64,000 nt of DNA, taken from NCBI RefSeq assembly GCF_000373585.1, contig NZ_KB891896.1:138842-202841 (forward strand), given 5' to 3'. Each line of letters starts with the position of its first letter. Within the stretch, counting starts at the first letter, position 1. The notes beneath the pieces are model-generated. The model made no database searches, had not been told where the DNA came from, and worked only from the letters and a program-made list of their open reading frames with translations. This DNA is from Streptomyces sp. MspMP-M5 (GTDB lineage: Bacteria > Actinomycetota > Actinomycetes > Streptomycetales > Streptomycetaceae). Both the position numbers and the translations under genes were made by a program. Positions 58,001 to 64,000 of the stretch are shown here, piece after piece.

Positions 58001-61000
58001 CACGCTGCATCTGAACCTCGGCTACGACCCGGACCTGTTCGACGAGGCCACCGTGCGCCGGCTGACCGGGCACCTGGCGACGCTCCTCGACGGCATCGTC
58101 ACCGCCCCGGACACCCCGATGGACGACCTCCCGCTGCTCGACGCGGCGGAGCGCGAGCGCCTCCTGGTGCGGTGGAACGACACCGCGGCCGCCTTCCCGC
58201 CGCCCCGGCCGGTCCACGAGCTGTTCGCCGAGCGGGCCGCCCGGACCCCGGACGCGGTGGCGGTCACCGACGCCGAGCGGCAGCTGACCTTCGCCGAACT
58301 GGAGGCGCGTGCCAACCAGTTGGCCCACCACCTGGTCGGCCTGGGCGTCGGCCCCGGCACCCTGGTCGGGGTCTGCGCCGACCGCGGGGTGGACGCCGTG
58401 GTGGCGCTGCTGGGCGTGCTGCGGGCCGGTGGCGCGTTCGTGCCGCTGGACCCGGCCTATCCGGCGGAGCGGCTGCGGATCATGCTGGCGGACGCCGCGG
58501 TCCCGGTCGTGGTGACCGAGGAGCGGCTGCTCGACCGTACGGCCGGGTACGACGCGGTCACGGTCTGCCTGGACCGCGAACTGCCGCTGCTCCAGGGGCT
58601 TCCCGCCGGGCCGCCGGAGACCGCCGTCACGCCCGAGGACCTGGCGTACGTCATCTACACCTCCGGCACCACCGGCCGGCCCAAGGGCGTGATGGTCGAG
58701 CACCGGCACGTCCACCACATGCTGCACGGCTGGGACCGGCGGTACGGCCTGGCCGCCCTGCGGCCGCGGGCGCTGTCGGTCTCCAGCATCTCGGTCGACC
58801 TCTTCTTCAGCGACTTCCTGCTCTCCGCCCTCTTCGGCGGCACGATGGTGATCTGCCCGCAGGACGCGGTCGCCGACCAGGTGGCGCTGACCGACCTGCT
58901 GCTGGCGAGCGAGGCCCAGCTGATGGTGACCGTGCCGACGCTGGCCCGCGCGGTGGTCGCCGAGCTGACCTGGCGCGGTGTCCGCCCGGAGGCGCTGCGG
59001 GTGCTGATGGTCGGGTCCGAGGGCTGGCCGGCCGACGCCGCCGCCGAGATCCTCGACGGGCTGGCACCGGGCACGGTGCTGGTCAACGCCTACGGCTCGA
59101 CCGAGACCACGGTCGACTCCACGGTCTTCCAGCTCGGCCGGGACCCGCTGGGGGACGCCGCGTTCGTCCCCGTCGGCCGGCCGCTGGCCAACACCCGGAT
59201 CTACGTCCTGGACGCCCGGATGCGCCCGGTGCCCACCGGCGTCGTCGGCGAGTGCTACATCGGCGGCGACGGCGTCTCCCGCGGCTATCTCGGCCGCCCG
59301 GAGCTGACCGCCGAACGCTTCCTCGACGACCCGTTCGCGCCGGAGCCCGGCGCCCGGATGTACCGCACCGGCGACCTGGCGCGCTGGCGCGCCGACGGGA
59401 ACCTCGAATGCCTGGGCCGGGTCGACGACCAGGTCAAGGTCCGCGGCTTCCGGGTCGAACTGGGCGAGGTGGAGGCGGTGTTGGCCCGGCACCCGGACGT
59501 CTTGGCGGCGGCCGCCGCGGTCCGCCGGGACGACGGCGGACCGGCCCGCCTGGTGGGCTATGTCGTGCCCGCCGCCGGACGGGTCCCGGACCCGGGCGCG
59601 CTGCGGGCGTTCGCCGCCGAGCGGCTGCCGGCCCCGGCGGTGCCCACCGCGTACGTCGTGCTGGACGCGCTGCCGATGACACCGAGCGGCACCGTCGCCC
59701 GGCGCGCCCTGCCGGCCCCGGACGGCGGCCAGGACCCGGCCCGGCCCTACGCCCCGCCCGCCGACGGCACCGAACTGCTGCTGTGCGGCATCTGGCAGGA
59801 GGTGCTGGGCGTCGAACGGGTCGGCGTGCACGACAACTTCTTCGAGCTGGGCGGCGACTCGATCCTCAGCATCCGGGTCATCTCCCGCATCCGGGCGTCC
59901 CTGGGCGTGGCACCCTCGCCCCGCCAGCTCTTCGACACCCCGACGGTGGCCGCGCTCGCCGCGGCCCTGGACCGGCAGGCGCCCTCCGAGGACGCCGGCC
60001 CGCCGCTCACACGGGCCGACCGCGCGGCCCCGCTGCCGCTGTCGTCCGCCCAGCAACGCCAGTGGTTCCTGCACGACTTCGACCCGGACAGCAGCGAGTA
60101 CCACATCGTCACCGGCCTCCGGCTCGGTGGCACGCTGGACGCCGGGGCGCTGCAGCGGGCGCTGACCGGGCTCGTCGCCCGGCACGAGGCGCTGCGCACC
60201 ACCTACGAGGCCGTCGACGGCGGCGCCCGCCAGGTCGTGCACCCGGCGGCCGAGGTGCCCTGTGCCCGGACGGACCTGTCCGGGGTGCCGGCACAGCGGC
60301 GCGAGGACGCCCTGCGCGACGAGGTGGCGCGCGCCGCGGCCCGGCCGTTCCGCCTGGCCGAGGGCCCGGTGCTGCGCGCCCAGCTCTTCCGGCTCGGGGC
60401 CCGCGACCACCTGCTGCTGCTCGTCATCCACCACATCGCCACCGACGGCGGTTCGATGGCGGTGCTCTGCGAGGAGCTCGGTGTGCTCTACGCCGCGGAG
60501 CTGGCCGGCACCGCCCCCGCCCTGCCCGAACTCCCCCTCGGCTACGCCGACTACGCGGCCTGGCAGCGCCGGCTGCTGTCCGGACCGGCGCTGGACGGCC
60601 CTCTCGCCTACTGGCGCGAACGGCTCGCCGGGGTCCGCCCGCTGGCGCTGCCCACCGACCGGCCCCGGCCGGCGGTCCGCAGCTCCGCCGGCCGGATGCT
60701 GCTGGTGGACATCGAGCCGCGGGTGGCCGCCGGCCTCAAGGAGCTGGCGCGCCGCCACGACGCGACGCTGTTCATGGTGCTGACCGCCGCGGTCCAGCTG
60801 CTGCTGGCCCGCTGGACCGGCCGGCCGGACATCGTCGTCGGCACCCCCTCCGCCGGCCGCCCCCGGCAGGAACTCGAAGGCGTGGTGGGGCTGTTCGTCA
60901 ACACCGTCGCGATCCGCTCCACCGTGGCCATGGACCGCACCTTCGGCGAGCTGCTGGAGTCGGTGCGCGGCACCGTGCTGGAGGCGTTCGAGCATGCCGA

Positions 61001-63044
61001 GGTGCCGTTCGACCGGCTGGTGGAGGAGCTCCGGCCGCGCCGCGACCCGAGCCGCAACGCGCTGGTCGAGGTGTTCGTCGGGCTGGAGACGGACCGCTCG
61101 GCACCGCCGGCGCTGCCCGGTCTGACGGTCACCGAGGTCCCGTACGTCAGCGACGAGGTCAGCCATGACCTCAGCTTCGACTTCGTGGACCGACCGGACG
61201 GCCTGCGGGCCGCGATCGGCTACAGCACCGCGCTGTTCGACGAGGCGACCGTCGAGCGGCTGGCCGGCCGGCTGCTGGCACTGCTCGCCGCGGCGCCGGA
61301 GGACCCCCGCGCGGTGGCCGACCTGGTGCCGGCGAACGCGACCGACCCGGCGGCGTCCTCGGTCACTTGGCAGACCGCGCAGGGCGGCCGAGCCGACCCG
61401 GACGACGACCCGGCCGAGGAGGCCGCGCCCTACCGCGCGCCCGCCACCGACGCCGAGCGGACCCTGGCGGAGATCTGGGCCGCCGTCCTGGGCGTGCCCC
61501 GGGTCGGCACCGACGACAACTTCTTCCAGCTGGGCGGCGACTCGCTGCTGAGCATCCAGGCCGTCCAGCGGATGCGCCAGGCCGGCCTGGCGGTGACCAC
61601 GAAGGACCTGTTCGTCCACCAGAGCATCCGGCCGCTGGCCGCCCTGGCCACCGAACGCGCCCCGGCGCGGCCCGCGGAGACCGCCCCGGCCCCGGTGGCC
61701 GAGGACGCCCCGGCGGCGGGCCCGATCCCGCTCACCCCCGCCCAGCACGACTACTTCGCCGGCGTGCCGCTCGCCCCGCACCACTTCACCCAGTCCGTCC
61801 TCGTCGAGCTGCACGCCGACACGGACGTGGCGGCGCTGGGCCGGGCGCTGACCGCGCTGGTCGACCGGCACGAGGCGCTGCGCCACCGCTTCGTCCGCGA
61901 GGCCGGAGCGTGGCGGCAGTACGCCACCGCGCCGAGCGCGGCGGACGTCCTGCAGCGGCACGACCTGTCGGAGGTACCGACCCGCCGACGGGCCGCCGCC
62001 ATGGACGAGTTGGCCGCCGAGGCCGACGCCGGACTGGCCCTGGGCTCCGGCCCGCTGTTCGCGGCGCTACTGTTCACCTTCGGGCCGGGGGAGCGTCCCG
62101 CGCTGTTCCTGACCGCCCACCACCTCGTCGTCGACGGCGTCTCCTGGCGCATCCTGCTGGCGGACCTGGAGGAGGGCTACGCCCAGGCCCGCGGTGGCGC
62201 ACCGGTGTCCCTGGCGGCCCCCGGCAGCACCTTCGGCCGCTGGGCGCACCGGCTCGCCCGGCACGTCGCCGACGGCGCGCTGGACGCGGAGGCCGCGTAC
62301 TGGCAGGGGCTGCCGCCCGCGACCGAGGTCCCCCGCGACGGCGCCGGCCCCGCGGTGGTGGAGTCCGTGCAGACCGTCACGGTGGAACTGCCCGAGGACC
62401 TCAGCGAGGTGCTGCTGCGCCGCTCCGCCGGGGTGTTCCGCACCCGCTTCCACGAGGTGCTGTTCGCCGCGCTGGCCGGCGTGCTGTCCCGCTGGACCGG
62501 CGAGCGGCAGGTGGTGTTCGACACCGAGGGGCACGGCAGGGAGGAGCTCTTCGAGGACCTCGACCTGTCCCGTACGGTCGGCTGGTTCACCACCGAGTAC
62601 CCGGTCGCGCTCGACGTGGGCGACGATCCGGACGACTGGCCCGCGCTCGTCAAGGGCGTCCGCCGGCAACTGCGGGCGCTGCCCGGCAACGGCTTCGGCT
62701 ACGGCGCGCTGCGCCGGCTGGGCCCGGCCGGCTCGCCCGGCGCCGCGCTCGCCGAACGCGCCCCGGCACAGCTGGTGTTCAACTACCACGGACAGGCCGA
62801 CGAGGCCCAGCGCGCCGGGGAGAGCCGGCTCTACCACGCCTTCGGCGACCCGATCGGACGCGAGCAGCGACCGGACGAGGTGGTCCGGCACCCGCTGGAG
62901 GTGGTCGGCACCGTCCAGGCCGGACGGCTCCGCTTCACCTGGTACTTCTCGCGCAACGTGCACCACCGGGCGACCGTCGCCAAGGTGGCCGACGACTTCG
63001 CCGACGCGCTGCGCGCCCTCGCCCGACACGTCCAGGAGCGCTGA
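52077..63044 (+). CDS. mppB: Nonribosomal peptide synthetase, modules 4-6 (C-A-T-E-C-A-T-C-T-E)
   Basis: A 3655-residue NRPS. Module 4: C (HH at 192), A (core about 667, code DASTIAAVCK, a tyrosine code), T (Ser1062), E (HHLVVDG at 1249). Module 5: C (HHILMDG at 1724), A (core about 2191, code DLSTMGAVDK, an acidic position suiting a basic residue), T (Ser2595). Module 6: C (HHIATDG near 2785), no A domain (a linker of about 30-40 residues near 3085-3118), T (Ser3156), E (HHLVVDG near 3348). There is no thioesterase. The A domain of module 5 probably loads both T5 and T6, giving L- then D-beta-hydroxyenduracididine after D-Tyr. Translation is coupled to both neighbours. Confidence 0.93.
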
Positions 63045-63047
63045 CCC

Positions 63048-64000
63048 GTGGACCCTGACAGACTGCACCGCGTCCTGGCCGAGCTGGCCGCCCGCCATCA
63101 GGTGCCGGGCGCACAGCTCGCCGTCCTGCACGGCGGGGACCGCTTCCTGGTGCACACCGGCGTGGCCGACACCGCCACCGGCGCACCCGTGGAAGCGGAC
63201 ACGGCCTTCCCGGTCGGTTCGCTGACCAAGCCGTTCGGCGCCGCGCTGGCGATGATCCTGGTGGCCGACGGGGACGTGGACCTCGACGACCCGCTGGACG
63301 GGCCGCTGCCGGAGTTCGGCGCGGGGTGCCTGGTCACCCTGCGGCAGCTGCTCAGCCACACCGCCGGCCTGCCCTCCGACGTGGCGGAGGGCACGGCCGG
63401 GACCGGCGACCGGGCCCGGTGGGTGGCCCGCCACTGCCGGACGGAGGACCTGGCGCATCCGCCGGGCACGGTCTTCTCGTACTCCAACGTCGGCTATGTC
63501 GTGGTGGGCCGGCTCGTCGAGGCGGTGACCGGCATGACCTGGCAGGAGGCGGTCGGTGCGGTGCTGCTCGAACCGCTGGGCATCCGGCCGGCGTTCGTCG
63601 CCGGCCCGGAGCGCACCGGCCGCCCGGTCGCCGCCGGGCACGCCGTCCAGGCGGCCCGCGGCCGGGTGCTGCCGGTCGCCGAACAGGACCTGCCCGAGGT
63701 GGAACTGCCCAACGGCGGACTGGCGCTGAGCGCCGCGGACCTGGTCTCCTTCGCCCGCCGGTACTTCGCGGGCTGCCCGAACCCCGCCCCCCTGGACCGG
63801 GCGACCGCCGACGACATGTGCTTCGACCAGCTCGCCTCGATCGCCGTCGGCCCGTACGGCATGGCCGACGGCTGGGGGCTGGGCTGGGCGCGCTACGACG
63901 ACGGCGCGGCGGACGTCTACGGCCACGACGGCACCGGCGACGGCACGCACTGCTCGCTGCGGTTCGACCCGTCCAACGGCAGCGCGGTGGCACTGACCGC
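63048..64000 (+). CDS. mppK: Penicillin-binding-protein-type thioesterase/cyclase (partial, runs off window)
   Basis: The first 317 residues of a class C beta-lactamase-like serine hydrolase. The nucleophile motif SxxK is SLTK (Ser57 region: VGSLTKPFGA), the second motif is YSN (FSYSNVGYVVVG), and a late HDGTGDGTH is the third-motif counterpart. PBP-type thioesterases such as SurE release and cyclise peptides from NRPSs lacking a terminal TE, and need a D residue at the C-terminus. That is just what the final E domain of the preceding synthetase provides. MppK of the mannopeptimycin cluster belongs to this group. The GTG at 63048 lies 3 nt after the NRPS stop. The 3' end is outside the window. 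Confidence 0.85.
   Translation, partial: MDPDRLHRVLAELAARHQVPGAQLAVLHGGDRFLVHTGVADTATGAPVEADTAFPVGSLTKPFGAALAMILVADGDVDLDDPLDGPLPEFGAGCLVTLRQLLSHTAGLPSDVAEGTAGTGDRARWVARHCRTEDLAHPPGTVFSYSNVGYVVVGRLVEAVTGMTWQEAVGAVLLEPLGIRPAFVAGPERTGRPVAAGHAVQAARGRVLPVAEQDLPEVELPNGGLALSAADLVSFARRYFAGCPNPAPLDRATADDMCFDQLASIAVGPYGMADGWGLGWARYDDGAADVYGHDGTGDGTHCSLRFDPSNGSAVALT

Noticed and set aside
61330..61430. Loss of the module-6 A domain as an assembly error or deletion
   Set aside because: The reading frame is intact through the C-linker-T junction, and the same five-A-domain layout is known for mannopeptimycin synthetases, so it is most likely genuine.

Overview
The window is chromosomal DNA from a Streptomyces-type actinomycete. 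G+C is very high throughout, third codon positions are almost all G or C, GTG starts are common, and many genes belong to streptomycete-typical families (MEDS and anti-sigma ATPases, TerD relics, an SAM_Methyltransf_19-type enzyme, baeRF-type release factor, Nudix enzymes). No tRNA, rRNA, CRISPR array or intact transposase was seen.

Layout. 1-496: two head-to-head copies of a dispersed intergenic repeat, each with a perfect hairpin. 516-2807: a minus-strand TetR / DUF4865 / phosphotriesterase-lactonase operon with a twin direct-repeat operator. 2.8-20 kb: mostly single genes (anti-sigma-like ATPases, a Cds1-like PLP enzyme, a SRPBCC protein, a DeoR regulator, a membrane protein with a lipase-like elbow, a beta-helix/AAA+ fusion, MOSC, an HpnB-like glycosyltransferase, a Glu/Asp racemase, Nudix, a lipoprotein), together with decayed MEDS and TerD genes. 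20.1-24.4 kb: a stress or dormancy-like group (CBS protein, baeRF3, phosphoribosyltransferase-hydrolase fusion). 24.5-27.3 kb: ATP-dependent DNA ligase, Nudix and STAS. 27.3-33.1 kb: a LysR-controlled operon whose three enzymes fit lysine/pipecolate catabolism (AmaA-like, HglS, AmaB-like). 33.1-37.9 kb: a sigma-like factor with a partner, a methyltransferase, and dhaKLM.

38.2-64.0 kb: the main find, a mannopeptimycin-type lipoglycopeptide antibiotic cluster. In order it holds a polyprenol-phosphate-mannose synthase-like enzyme, two tandem polyprenol-phosphomannose-dependent mannosyltransferases, the iron-containing phenylpyruvate C-methyltransferase MppJ (His243 and His295 present), two nonribosomal peptide synthetases totalling six modules with only five adenylation domains, and a penicillin-binding-protein-type thioesterase/cyclase cut by the window edge. 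The last module is C-T-E without an A domain, and no classical thioesterase is present. The two synthetases overlap by ATGA and the cyclase starts 3 nt after the second. The arrangement predicts a head-to-tail cyclised hexapeptide ending in a D residue. The enduracididine, hydroxylase and acyltransferase genes are not in this window.

Two 174-bp MITE-like elements (18735-18908 and 31348-31521) lie in opposite orientations, each flanked by CTAG that doubles as the TAG stop of the gene before it. They are the clearest mobile DNA in the window, and one sits inside the lysine-catabolism operon.
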